This document shows positions 19,092 through 28,850 of a stretch of 31,460 nucleotides of DNA, one piece after another. Source of the DNA: Nemertoderma westbladi (lineage: Eukaryota; Xenacoelomorpha; Nemertodermatida; Nemertodermatidae); NCBI GenBank assembly GCA_032718475.1, contig JAUCBJ010008285.1, positions 1 to 31,460 on the forward strand, read 5' to 3'. The translations under genes were made by a program, and so were the position numbers. Within the stretch, counting starts at the first letter, position 1. Every line of letters starts with the position of its first letter. Below the pieces are notes generated by a model, which made no database searches, was not told the origin of the DNA, and was given only the letters and a program-made list of their open reading frames with translations.

Positions 19092-20155
19092 TTTCTTATG
19101 TATTTGTACTATATTTGTACTTTAGAGGACATAATCCACAATCTCGTGACGCAATAGCTGGATACTTTTGAAAACAGTGTCGCTACCATGACGACGGCTA
19201 GCAGCTGATATTGCCACGTCGACGTTTCTTTGTTTCTTTGTTCTCTCGTTGTTCAGGTTGACCAATCAGAGCGTTTGTTGTCTCTGTGTTGGAGGTGTAT
19301 ACAGAAACTCAGTAGTTCAGTGTTATGTTTTTGCCCAGAGCCTAAGAACCGGCTTTTGGCACCTCCGTGTTTTCAGCTTTAGCCCTACACTAGTAGGCTT
19401 AATTATAAGGACATATATCCGTTATCTGCATACTGCATACTGCAGTACTGCATACACTGCATACTGTGTAACACTGTGCATACTTTATATTGTTATACTG
19501 CTATTTACTGTCAGTTCTTCATAATATGGTTGATGAATTATTATATTTGGAATAACGATAAATAACCCCGAAACCCAATATTCTTGATATACCGAAGGTA
19601 AGAGAGAAGGGTTACATATAACAATTGTGACTTATGTTAAAGTGGTTTGAAGTGAATCTAATGTTATTTGATAGACCCTACATGATTCGGTCCGTGTTCC
19701 TTTTATATGTGACTAAAATCAGTGAAGATCGGCAGATCAGTGTGCAGTATTGTGCAGCATTGTGTATGAGTGAGACTGATAACGAAGCATTTCCTAAAGA
19801 ATGCGCCATATATGTGAATTATAACTAAGCCATATCGTTGTGAGTAGTTTAAGTCATAACTCTGTTTGTATAGATAGAGCGCCACGTCCTAAAGGAACTG
19901 TTAATATTCCCCGAAGGTGAATAATATTGTCAGAGATTATATAATACTGTCAGTCGAATAATACATTAGGCTTACATAGCAATAAAATTAAGCCGTCGAA
20001 CCCAATCTCCCGGGTATATCCAGTGGGTGAATGATCGCGCACAGATTGGTTTCGACTAGTGTAGTGAATTAAATACTTGTCATAGGCTAAATGTGATTTA
20101 TTATCTAGAAGACATCCTAATTTGGCGGGTTAAACTGCCAAAGGTCTGAAAGCGC
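19092..20155. other. Non-coding stretch with a CCAAT motif
   Basis: Two open frames (19249-19524 and 19634-19828) have no recognisable domain, and I do not call them genes. A short GCATACT-type repeat sits near 19429-19480. This may be the 5' flank or leader of the retroelement-like sequences downstream. Confidence 0.35.
19258..19273 (+). promoter_or_regulatory. CCAAT box, possible promoter
   Basis: TTGACCAATCAGAGCG is a good match to the NF-Y binding consensus. No clear TATA box follows at a standard distance, and no gene starts soon after, so function is uncertain. Confidence 0.25.
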
Positions 20156-20338
20156 GAACAATAACGGATATTTAGTCTGTATTGCAGTGTAGGCATTAAA
20201 TACAGTTTAATATTGTTCTGGTAAGAACAATAACGGATATTTAGTCTGTATTGCAGTGTAGGCATTAAATACAGTTTAATATTGTTCTGGTAAGAACAAT
20301 AACGGATATTGCTTCTTTATTGCAGTAAGCAATAAAGT
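20156..20338 (+). repeat. 69-bp tandem repeat, ~2.5 copies
   Basis: GAACAATAACGGATATTTAG starts copies at 20156, 20225 and 20294, exactly 69 bp apart. The first two copies are essentially identical. The third diverges after about 20 bp. Confidence 0.9.
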
Positions 20339-20377
20339 TGAAAGTACCGGTCAACCGGTAAACCTGAAAAGGTACAT

Positions 20378-20491
20378 CTGTAGGTCAGTAGGCCCAACTG
20401 CCAGAACCGGTACTGCTGTAGGCCCGTAGGTCCAACTGCCAGAACCGGTACTTCTGTAGGTCCGTAGGCCTAACTGTCCCAACCGGTACTT
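20378..20491 (+). repeat. 38-bp tandem repeat, 3 copies
   Basis: CTGTAGGtCaGTAGGCCcAA followed by CTGCCAGAACCGGTACTT-like sequence starts at 20378, 20416 and 20454, a 38-bp period with several substitutions. Confidence 0.85.
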
Positions 20492-20664
20492 CCCGTATAA
20501 GTACAGCAGTATTATTCGATTTGATAATTATAAGCCGGTAGGTCTTAATAATTAATCGGGGACGCCTGGTTTTTATTGGGATTTTACTTAGGCCTATTTC
20601 TGTCAGTTTTATTTATTTGTAGGCCAGTATTGAGCAGAAGGCGTGTAAGCCTGATCAGATTGTG

Positions 20665-21240
20665 CAGACAATTTGTAGGTTGAACTGTTGTCTGATTGCT
20701 GTTAGGTCTGAACGGATTGCAGTGTATGTAGATCACCTGTCCGATAAAGAACAGTTAGGAAGTAGGGGCAGCGAATGCTGTAAGGTAAACCCCCAACTAA
20801 AGAATAAGTCGTACTACTGGGTTAGAACGCATACTACCTAATTATTTCGGAGTCTGCATGTCCTGTAGTTTATTTAGGCTTGAGAGTAGTCTGCCATCGT
20901 TGAGTCTGTACTTTGTTTGTGTAAGTCTGTACGGGTAGCGTATAATTTTATTTAGATAATTTGTAGGCTGGATAGTTGTCTGGCTGTTATTAGGTCTGAA
21001 TGGATTGCAGCGTGTGTAGATCACTTGTCCGATAAAGAACGGTTAGGAAGTAGGGGCAGCGAATGCTGTAAGGTAAACCCCCAACTAAAGAATAAGTCGT
21101 ACTACTGGGTTAGAACGCATACTACCTAATTATTTCGGAGTCTGCATATACCGTAGTTTGTTTAGGCTTGATAGTAGTCTGTCAGTGTTCGGTCTGCATT
21201 TTGTTTGAGTAGTTTGTACGCGTAGCGTAATATTTATTAT
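20665..21240 (+). repeat. 288-bp tandem duplication
   Basis: Two head-to-tail copies (about 20665-20952 and 20953-21240). The core from GATAAAGAAC through GGGGCAGCGAATGCTGTAAG to TTTCGGAGTCTGCAT is nearly identical between copies, while both ends are more diverged. No ORF spans it. It may belong to the untranslated leader of the element that begins downstream. Confidence 0.9.
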
Positions 21241-22562
21241 TCAGAGTTTATGCGATTATCCGCAACATTCATTCCCCAAGTTTGTTCCTACAGTAATTGT
21301 GTTTGTTATACATACCGCTATAGTTAAATTAACCCCGGTACTACACGGGCTGCTTGGCGTAGGTAAAGACTGGTGATTTTGTGCATCGGTCACTCCAGCA
21401 GATGCCGTGGTTCTTTTAGCTGTTCAAGTATATTTAACTACTGATTATATGTTGTACAAGTACTCGTACCTAATTTAGGGTTTAGTGTACAGTGCTTTCC
21501 GAAAGTAATTAGTGTAGGCATTATATTTGTGTTGTAAAGTGGTTAATAGGCACGTTCGATTAGCTCTATTAACTTCTAGGTAGGAACACTCCGTGATACA
21601 TAAAGTAGAACCTATAGCGATACGGCTATAGGTCGTCAGGCGGTGGTATTTTCCTATCTGGACAACGCAGTGTACTTACTACTACTTATTATTTCAAATA
21701 CCGTAGTACCCTGTCCGTTGTAATAACCAGATTTCTAACCCTTTGTTAGGCTGGTTAGTAGACTTCTTGTAAAATTACCCTAAAAATTCGTATTTTGTGT
21801 TTTTTGTAAATTTTTGTGTTTATTTAGAGATTGTAATCTCACCCGAATTGTACGTAATTTGTAGTATTAAGTAACTTAGGTAAATTAGAATTATTTGTTT
21901 TAGTGTCCTATAAGTAACACTTCACTGAAAGCGCACCGCTTTGTGTAGTGATTACTCCCCAGAAATAATAACATTTATTTCAAACATTGACTAAACCCAT
22001 TAAAACGGGTATATATATATTATAAATCAAATCTAACGATTTATAAATAGTAGGCCTACCATACAACCATTAGGTCTCCATATCAGTTGGTCTACTGCTC
22101 AAAAACGGTAATAAAGTAAGTAAAGTAACCAAGTAACCTAAAATTCAGAAACTCAATTATTTAAAATAATTGATATACCGGTATTTACGATAGGCCTATT
22201 ATCTTTATTTCTATAAATTTAGGCTGAAATTATACCGGTACTTGTAATTTATTCTAGTCCAGAATTATAATTATATACTACAAAACTGTAAGCTGTATAC
22301 CGGTATTCCCGATAGGCCTATTATATATTTATATATATTCGTGCTAAAATTATACTGGTATTCTGTGATAAACCTAGTCTGTAATAATACTTATATAGTT
22401 ATATATACTATAAGTATACCGGTATTCTAATATATTATATATATATCACGCTACACTGAGTAGCAGTATCGGTAATTAATTACTAGGCTAGCAGTTAATA
22501 CTGAATTACTAGACTTGCTCAGACTGTAATACAGCAGTAGACATTCAACTGTATACATAGAC
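21241..22562. other. AT-rich non-coding stretch upstream of the coiled-coil ORF
   Basis: No gene is recognised. I looked for a long terminal repeat shared with the region after 28850 and did not see one by eye. AAAGCG-CAC-CGCTTT near 21930 is a short hairpin. Confidence 0.4.
22175..22418 (+). repeat. ~122-bp tandem repeat, 2 copies
   Basis: ATACCGGTATT(T/C)(A/C)CGATAGGCCTATTAT starts copies at 22175 and 22297, and ATACCGGTATTC starts a third, unfinished copy at 22416. The copies are diverged in the A/T-rich middle. Confidence 0.75.
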
Positions 22563-22622
22563 ATGTCTGATACTAAGCAGAACCTGTCAGACAGTATATT
22601 AGATGTAACTATCTGCGACTGA

Positions 22623-24797
22623 GATAGAGGCGTAGAACCTTCTAGTCGTAAGTTCAGTTCACCTCCCACTGTGAGGAAAGTCATCCCTCCAGTAGTAATA
22701 AAAGAACCTAGGCTGGTCCAACATCGTAGGTCTATCATAGGCACTCGAGCTCAGGTCAAACGGGACCAAGAAGCAGCGGAACAGCAACAACCCGCGAGCC
22801 AAGAACTTACTTCTCAACGGCCCGATAGCTCCAGTAGTGAAGATACGGAAGAACTGACACCCGAACGCGGAGCAAGGATGACGGATGAGGTTTATTCGGA
22901 TCCCCTTCTCATCCTTCCTGCAGCCATACTCACTAGGTTATTGATCGCTGTGGAAGAACACCAGATCGATTGGGCGAGAAGCCAGCGTTCAACTAGAGAT
23001 AGTTATGCTGGATACACAAGGGAAGAACTGAAGTCCATGGTTGAGTCGCAATGGAACTTCCCCGGACCCGGACTCCCGTTTGATTTATCAGAAGCTGCCT
23101 GGGAAGACATACACCGGATGGGAGTAGCCAAGGAAACCATCGATCCAGCTGTGTGGAAGAGGTCCGCAGCCGGATACGCACAGGGATTCTTCAGCTCTAT
23201 GGAGCGAGTAAAAGGACAACTGTTTCAACAACCACAAGGACCTCAAGAGCAGGGACAACTGCTATATCAAGTGAGAGAAAGAATTCTACGAATCAGGCTA
23301 ATCTTATCAGCCTTTGAGGAGGCTTCTAAACGAAGACAAGACACGTCGTTGCAAGTTGCCGTAAAGACTTGGTTTCAACGGGTGAGTCTCCAGGTTCAAG
23401 GAACAGCTCAGTGGAAAGCTCAGCTGGAGGAGCGATCAACCCATGGAGAATCAACAGACGCTACTTTTTCCCAAGTGGAAAGTGAAGCGACGGCAGAGAA
23501 ACCACATAAGAGGGATGCCATTGACATCTATCTGTCAGACTATCAACGTTTTTTAGGTGATGACGAGTTGAGGAGAAGGTTAGAGGGGCTTACCCCTAAT
23601 AGTGAAGGAACCAAGCTTGTGCTGGATGCCATCGATGTGGAAATGAGAGCTGCGAACCAGGCTAAATTTGATGAACAACTCCGCATCACACGAGTCCAGG
23701 AGGAGCAAATCAAGAAAAAACGTATAGAAGACAGAAAGACAGCGGCAGTGGCAGCAGCAGTGGCAGCGGCAGAAGCAGAAAGAAAAGCGGCAGTGGCAGC
23801 GGCAGAGGCAGAGGCAGAAGCCAAAAGAAAAGTGGCAGCGGCAGAGGCAGAGGCAGAAGCCGAAAGAAAAGTGGCAGCGGCAGAGGCAGAGGCAGAAGCC
23901 GAAAGAAAAGTGGCAGCGGCAGCGGCCGAAGCGGAAAGAAAGGCGGCTGTAACAGCGGTCGAGGCAGTAGCAGAAGCAGAACGGAGAGCTTCCGAAGAAA
24001 CCACCCAATTAGAATTGGAAAACATTCAGGAGAATCAAGACTGCATAAATAAACAGTTAACAGCTAGTAATATGCAGATGATGAATCGATCTACTCCCAA
24101 AAGACAGGGATATACATCATCTGAGGAAGGCGATACCACCGATACTGAAGGCAAAGGAAATAGATCTCGTCTAAGCAGACGTAAAAGAACATTCCACCGT
24201 CAGAAATTGCCTGATTTGCCTCCAGCTGTTAGAAGGCAACTAAATAACACCAACTTAGGTAGTACAGAGCCCACAGACCAAATAATTAAAATAGAAAGAC
24301 TCCCTACTATAGTAGATGAGCCTGAAATAATTAGGCCTGTTCTTGAAATCACCCCTTCGGTGATAGATACACCTGTGCTCCCTGAAACTACCTCTAAATT
24401 CCCTCTGCATAGCACTAAGCTACCTGTGCCCCGTAGAACTGCCCAGGGGACAGTTCAGGTCCTGGACCCCGAGCGAAATATTCATAATTTGTCGCCTGTT
24501 GTCCCTCGTCCGTCCGCTACAACGTTGGCGACTCCCGTTTCGGCGGTCGAATGGGTGGACGAGAGACGGCGGGGGATGGATATCCTGCTCGGGCAGATGC
24601 AGGAGACTGTACAGCAATTCAAGGGCACAGTAAGGGAAAGTAGGCTAGAGTTGCAAGAAGTGCAGCAAAGTATCGCGCTAGAACGCGATACCCAAAGAGG
24701 TGAGGTCTCTATAGGGGTGTCGCGAACAGGCGGCGGCGGGCTCGTGAGGGTCTGGGGGCACGTTAAATCTTCTAGTATAGTGCAAGGGAGTTACTGA
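22623..24797 (+). CDS. Unrecognised Ala/Glu/Lys-rich coiled-coil ORF
   Basis: The frame is open from just after a TGA at 22620-22622 to a TGA at 24795. Its first ATG is at 22878; another in-frame ATG at 22563 lies upstream of the 22620 TGA. The start is therefore undecided among translation from 22878, a spliced upstream exon and an ORF broken by one nonsense codon. The product has an N-terminal polar region, a helical middle, a TolA-like stretch with a 13-residue repeat KVAAAEAEAEAER (39-bp units, about 23740-23990), and a basic Ser/Arg segment (SRLSRRKRTFHRQK). Its C-terminal part is predicted coiled coil (MQETVQQFKGTVRESRLELQ). I recognise no enzyme or known family. It lies 1.2 kb upstream of, and on the same strand as, the BEL-like gag ORF, so it may be an extra ORF of that element or an independent host gene. 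A possible splice donor (GAG|GTGAGG) sits near 24700. Confidence 0.55.
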   Translation, partial: DRGVEPSSRKFSSPPTVRKVIPPVVIKEPRLVQHRRSIIGTRAQVKRDQEAAEQQQPASQELTSQRPDSSSSEDTEELTPERGARMTDEVYSDPLLILPAAILTRLLIAVEEHQIDWARSQRSTRDSYAGYTREELKSMVESQWNFPGPGLPFDLSEAAWEDIHRMGVAKETIDPAVWKRSAAGYAQGFFSSMERVKGQLFQQPQGPQEQGQLLYQVRERILRIRLILSAFEEASKRRQDTSLQVAVKTWFQRVSLQVQGTAQWKAQLEERSTHGESTDATFSQVESEATAEKPHKRDAIDIYLSDYQRFLGDDELRRRLEGLTPNSEGTKLVLDAIDVEMRAANQAKFDEQLRITRVQEEQIKKKRIEDRKTAAVAAAVAAAEAERKAAVAAAEAEAEAKRKVAAAEAEAEAERKVAAAEAEAEAERKVAAAAAEAERKAAVTAVEAVAEAERRASEETTQLELENIQENQDCINKQLTASNMQMMNRSTPKRQGYTSSEEGDTTDTEGKGNRSRLSRRKRTFHRQKLPDLPPAVRRQLNNTNLGSTEPTDQIIKIERLPTIVDEPEIIRPVLEITPSVIDTPVLPETTSKFPLHSTKLPVPRRTAQGTVQVLDPERNIHNLSPVVPRPSATTLATPVSAVEWVDERRRGMDILLGQMQETVQQFKGTVRESRLELQEVQQSIALERDTQRGEVSIGVSRTGGGGLVRVWGHVKSSSIVQGSY
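23740..23990 (+). repeat. 39-bp coding repeat (Ala/Glu coiled coil)
   Basis: GCGGCAGAGGCAGAGGCAGA plus AGCCGAAAGAAAAGTGGCA recurs about three times, with shorter partial copies on both sides. It encodes a charged alanine-rich helix with Glu and Arg/Lys spacing typical of a single long helix or coiled coil. Confidence 0.85.
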
Positions 24798-26003
24798 AGG
24801 CCCTCGTGTCTTGCGAACCATGAATTGACATGGTGCCGTGGTACCGTCTAGTCGGCCTGTTGCCGTACTGCCAGTCCTGTACACAGTAGGGGTGGTGGCT
24901 TAGTGTGATCTGTGGTTTATGTGGTTTATGTGGTAGGTCTATGTTTGGTATGTATGAGTTGACCAGACTCTGTACTGTCTCCGATCGGTTGCCAAAACGT
25001 GTTTTTTCCCAGGGTAGCACTATTGGAATGGAGGTGTTGCATCGGAATGGACACGTTCTGATGATTCTGTTGGTACTACTGTTGGAATGGAGGTGGCACC
25101 CGGAATATCGGCTGCAAGGAGGGGTTGGTGTTGTAGTGTGGTCCGAGTGAATGATACTCTGGAATCTGTGGTTTGTGTGTGTACGTGGTATACGTGAGTG
25201 TATGTATGGCCACTGCGAGTGAGTGTGGGAAACCTTGCCGGTTGGTTCAGTCGCCGCCGGTTATTAGTAGGACCATATTTTACTGCGCCCCAGCATACTT
25301 TGTGCACACAAAGTTATTTTACCCTGTCGGTAAAATAAAGTACTCTCGACTTTTTATTAGTCGATACAATTTTGTCCCCTCTGATTTTGTCACCGATTTT
25401 GTCTTCCCCGATTATGTCCTCTGTGTGTGCGTGGTATGCGTCAGATTTGTGTTTACCGTAGTGTACTTGATTTCGTGAGCATCTATTGAGTACACGTGTA
25501 CAGTGACTGGTAAGTGGTGACTTGTTCTTAGCTTTTAAGCTAGTCAGTATTGTTGGCGGAACCGACTTCCCGTCAATACTGCCGGCGAGGCGGGTGAAAA
25601 CGGTCAATATTCCATGTTGGGTAGCGCAAGCCCACATGGGACAAGACCGTCGGTTTGGCTCAAGGGCGACCTTGATGCTCGATCGCTATCAACTGGTCCA
25701 CCCGCCGGTTGACTCTCTGAGTTGGCTCAATGTACAGTCAGGCCACAGTAAGTTGACAGTAGGCGAACTTTGTCTCCTTTCGGCTACACACGACGAGCTG
25801 TGCCGGTGTGATCGGGGGATTGAAAATTGAACCCGGGAAGCATCGGGCTACCCTCCGGCCCGGTCTGATAAAAACGGAGTCGGACTGGCCCCAAGGGTAG
25901 TGGAAAAGCGTCCGCCTCGTGGGTGCGCCTCGGGGAGGAGCCCAGAAGGACGTAAGCGAAATTAGTAAATACTCAAAAGGGTATACCGCCACCCTCTGTA
26001 ACA
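24798..26003. other. GT-rich non-coding stretch between the two retroelement-like ORFs
   Basis: No convincing gene is seen. From 24830 to 25550 the sequence is rich in TGTGG and GTATG. There are short duplications (TTGGAATGGAGGTG at about 25022 and 25082) and three adjacent dyads at 25297-25364. From 25560 to 25990 it becomes GC-richer and may be a leader or decayed coding DNA. If the two ORFs form one transcript this could be an intron, or a long terminal repeat plus leader, but I cannot define either. Confidence 0.35.
25297..25364. other. Cluster of three perfect hairpin/palindrome motifs
   Basis: ACTTTGTGCACACAAAGT (25297-25314) is an 18-nt perfect palindrome. TTATTTTACC-CTGTC-GGTAAAATAA (25314-25338) and TCGAC-N9-GTCGA (25346-25364) follow at once. 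A repeated GATTTTGTC motif lies downstream at 25372-25420. Confidence 0.7.
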
Positions 26004-27713
26004 ATGTGTCAACCTGTTAGGTCTGAAGTATCTCATGCGCAAGGTGTGGAGCCTACACGCATATATACTGCTAGCGAAGTAGAAACTCCTATAGTGAACC
26101 CTATTAAGGGTAATTATAAACCTGTTGATAATGATATTCCCTATAGACCGGATCATAATCCGAGAAATTTATATACCGATAACTCGATATTAAATAACAC
26201 GATGGCCCAAGAAAGTTTTACGCGTCAAATGGCTAGAACCGAAGCCCGGCAAGCGGTAAAGGTGGGAGAGATCGTCAAGTTCAATGGAGATGAGATGAAA
26301 TGGTTACCTTTTAATGAATATTACAAAGATAACATACAGAACTCTGTGCTATCTAATGGAGAGAAACTTAGATTCCTCATCGAGTGCTTGGAAGGATCTC
26401 CCAAGTCAATGGCGTTAAAATTTATTGGACATCCAGATGGATTAAGACAAGTTTGGGATACACTAAACATCAGGTATGGTAATAGGACTAACATAGCTAG
26501 GTATTTATATGCGAAATTAATAGCGCCCCGAAAGTTTCTTAGCAGCGGGATTATAGAGTTTTCCGATGAGATTCAGGAGATCTGTAGACAACTAGATTGG
26601 TTAGGTAAGTCTCATGAATACCAGAATTCTATGGTTGTAGGAGCCTTAGCATCTACTTTGCCCAAGGGCGGAGTAGGTACACGCTGGGACAAGACAGTGT
26701 TATATATGATGGAACAACAACAAAGAGATCCTACCATGGCTGATCTCATGTCATTCTTAGATAGAGAAGTGAAATTACAGCTCCTAAGGCAGTCCAGAGA
26801 GAAGACATTGGAAAACAAGGTAAGTGAGAAACCCGTTTCTAGGAGAAGGGTAACACCAGTATGTTATACCGACGACGGTGAAAGCCAAACTTCTCAAGGA
26901 GAGGACAGCGGGAAAGACACTGACAGATCTTATTATGTCAATAAAATGCCTAAAGATCAGGTAAGTAAATCCGAGTCTCGACCCAATGACAGAAGGGAAC
27001 CGGTACAAAAAACCCTTCCTACGTCTCCTAAAAGAATTCAGGTGAGAAAGCCCGAGGAAAGAACAAGTGTGCACCACATAGCACAGGTTAAAATAAGTAA
27101 CATCAAGCCGAAATGTGTGCTGTGCGACGGGCCCCACCGTTTAAATGCGTGTGATAAATTCCTGAGGAAATCACTAAAGGATAGACGTGAAGTCATGTGG
27201 GATAAGCGGTTGTGTTATAATTGCCTCAGACGAGGACACCAACGGCGAACCTGTTACTCCGACGCAAGGTGTGCAAAGTGTGGTGCGAAACATCATATCT
27301 TGTTGCACGCTGAATTCGATCGAAATAGTCCGAATCAGGTAAGTGATTCCGAGCTACATGTCCAATTCAGTGATGTGAACGACACTGATCAATCTGAGAT
27401 GGAAGGATTCTATACAGACGAGTTCTCCGACGAAAACGAATCCTGTTACATGATAAATACCGCAGTGTATCGAGCACTCACCTATGAAAAGGATACAGAC
27501 AACGACTTCACCCTAACTACTTCAGATCAACAACCATCTTGGAAAGCGCCAACTTCCAATATAGGAATCCGAGAATTTCCTGTAGTTCAGTTACGGGTCC
27601 ACGGACCTCAGAAGAGCTATATAGTGAACGCCCTCCTGGACTCCGGTAGCACAGGAACATTCATCGATAAAGAACTAGCCGAAGTCATCTTTGCTGGACA
27701 ACCCAATTTCTGA
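26004..27713 (+). CDS. BEL/Pao-type retrotransposon Gag-protease
   Basis: The 569-residue frame starts at an ATG. Residues about 88-265 match the Gag domain of BEL/Pao elements (DUF1759-like; FNGDEMKWLPFNEYY near the start and ECLEGSPKSMAL further in). Three zinc-binding knuckles follow: C371-x2-C374-x3-H378-x4-C383, C404-x2-C407-x4-H412-x4-C417 (the classical CX2CX4HX4C) and C423-x2-C426-x4-H431-x3-H435. This trio is typical of BEL/Pao Gag. A retropepsin-like aspartic protease begins near 530, with ALLDSGSTGTFID and catalytic D546, but is cut by a TGA at 27711-27713 soon after. The next frame (from 27726) is in the same phase, so one stop codon separates them. Several strong splice-donor-like sequences occur inside the ORF (26818, 26959, 27040, 27337). 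It is a mobile-element gene, probably not a host gene. Confidence 0.88.
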   Translation: MCQPVRSEVSHAQGVEPTRIYTASEVETPIVNPIKGNYKPVDNDIPYRPDHNPRNLYTDNSILNNTMAQESFTRQMARTEARQAVKVGEIVKFNGDEMKWLPFNEYYKDNIQNSVLSNGEKLRFLIECLEGSPKSMALKFIGHPDGLRQVWDTLNIRYGNRTNIARYLYAKLIAPRKFLSSGIIEFSDEIQEICRQLDWLGKSHEYQNSMVVGALASTLPKGGVGTRWDKTVLYMMEQQQRDPTMADLMSFLDREVKLQLLRQSREKTLENKVSEKPVSRRRVTPVCYTDDGESQTSQGEDSGKDTDRSYYVNKMPKDQVSKSESRPNDRREPVQKTLPTSPKRIQVRKPEERTSVHHIAQVKISNIKPKCVLCDGPHRLNACDKFLRKSLKDRREVMWDKRLCYNCLRRGHQRRTCYSDARCAKCGAKHHILLHAEFDRNSPNQVSDSELHVQFSDVNDTDQSEMEGFYTDEFSDENESCYMINTAVYRALTYEKDTDNDFTLTTSDQQPSWKAPTSNIGIREFPVVQLRVHGPQKSYIVNALLDSGSTGTFIDKELAEVIFAGQPNF

Positions 27714-27725
27714 ACCAAGCTAAAC

Positions 27726-28834
27726 ATGTCAGGGATCATGCAGGTTTGGAATTCTACTGTAGCTGCCGACTATTATATAGGTGAGTTGTCCACTCCACAG
27801 GATAAACTAGGAGAACACAGTATAAGGTCAGTCAAAATGGTGGCAATAAAGAACTTCGCTACTACTCAAGCAGACCTTTATAATTGGGACGAGGATGAGA
27901 GCATCCAACATCTTAAGATACCTCGATTCCAGACTGATTATCCTGGAGTGCAAATACTCATCGGCCAAAATGCGCATGAGGTGCTGGAGACATTAGAGAA
28001 ACGACCTACTCAACCGCAACCACTTCAGACCTATGCGGTAAGAACTAGAGTAGGTTGGTACCTTACTGGACCTTCCCGTAGAACGCTCAGGGAAAGACTG
28101 CTTCAAGATCGCGTCTGCCAGGTGAGTGAATGGGAAGACGATACTAGTGAGGGAGACGACCCAACTGAGGGAACACCACACTCCTCAGATAATGACAATC
28201 TTAACTCCAATGTAGATCAATGGAGATATTGCCCCAAGACGATGAATACAACTGACATCGCTTCCAGAGGAGCAACTCCTCAAGAACTGACAGATACTAC
28301 AGACCGGTTAGGTGAACCCGACTTCCTGAGTAAGGAGGATGAATGGCCTCCCCATCTTACTCCGACTGAGATTAGACCAGCCAAGGGAGCGGAGAAAGTT
28401 AAACCTAAAACCCGGACGGGTGGAGCGGAGTTATTTGAACCCGGGATAGATCTGTCGGTATTACATATTGCCAGGGACGACGCCATGGATCTGGACCTCC
28501 CCACCGCGAGTGGATCCTTCATGAAGATCAGAGGGAGCGATTGGAGCTCTGGAACATCAGACGTCTTGCAGGGACTCTTACCTCTCCTGCAGGGAGCGAC
28601 GGACCACTATAGCTCCTGGAATCGGCTTTGTAACGCCGTCATGTACTTAGAGCGATGTTTCTATCGTCACTATTCCAGGACGAAGAGGAAACCTGGAATT
28701 GTATTCGGGATGCAGCGACTCAATCACCCAGTCGGTCGTTTGTGTTTACCGGAAGGGAATGGAGGACTCTCCGGAAACTGTGGAAGGCAAGATTCTCTTC
28801 CCACGACCACCTCCCTAATCCTTCAAACATCTAG
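27726..28834 (+). pseudogene. BEL/Pao pol remnant lacking the reverse transcriptase
   Basis: This frame is in phase with the Gag-protease ORF and separated from it by one TGA. Residues about 54-120 match the end of the BEL/Pao DUF1758 peptidase region (PGVQILIGQNAHEVL, TYAVRTRVGWYLTGP). About 45 residues later comes WRYCPKTMNTTDIASRG and PDFLSKEDEWP, which in full elements lie after RNase H, just before the integrase. The reverse transcriptase and RNase H core that should lie between (several hundred residues) are missing, and an acidic linker (about 131-165) sits at the junction. Near 28640-28660 the coding-like reading switches to another phase (open there to a TAG at 28832), so a frameshift is likely; the original frame runs on to 28850. 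The integrase catalytic core is not seen. The element could move only with help from a full copy, if at all. Confidence 0.8.
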
Positions 28835-28850
28835 GGACTCCATAACGTAA

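Noticed and set aside
20665-21240. 288-bp direct repeats as an LTR pair
   Set aside because: The copies are directly adjacent with nothing between them, so they are a tandem duplication and not LTRs.
23543-24008. Minus-strand Ser/Ala-rich and Cys/Phe-rich ORFs opposite the coiled-coil ORF
   Set aside because: They are antisense shadows of the Ala/Glu repeat.
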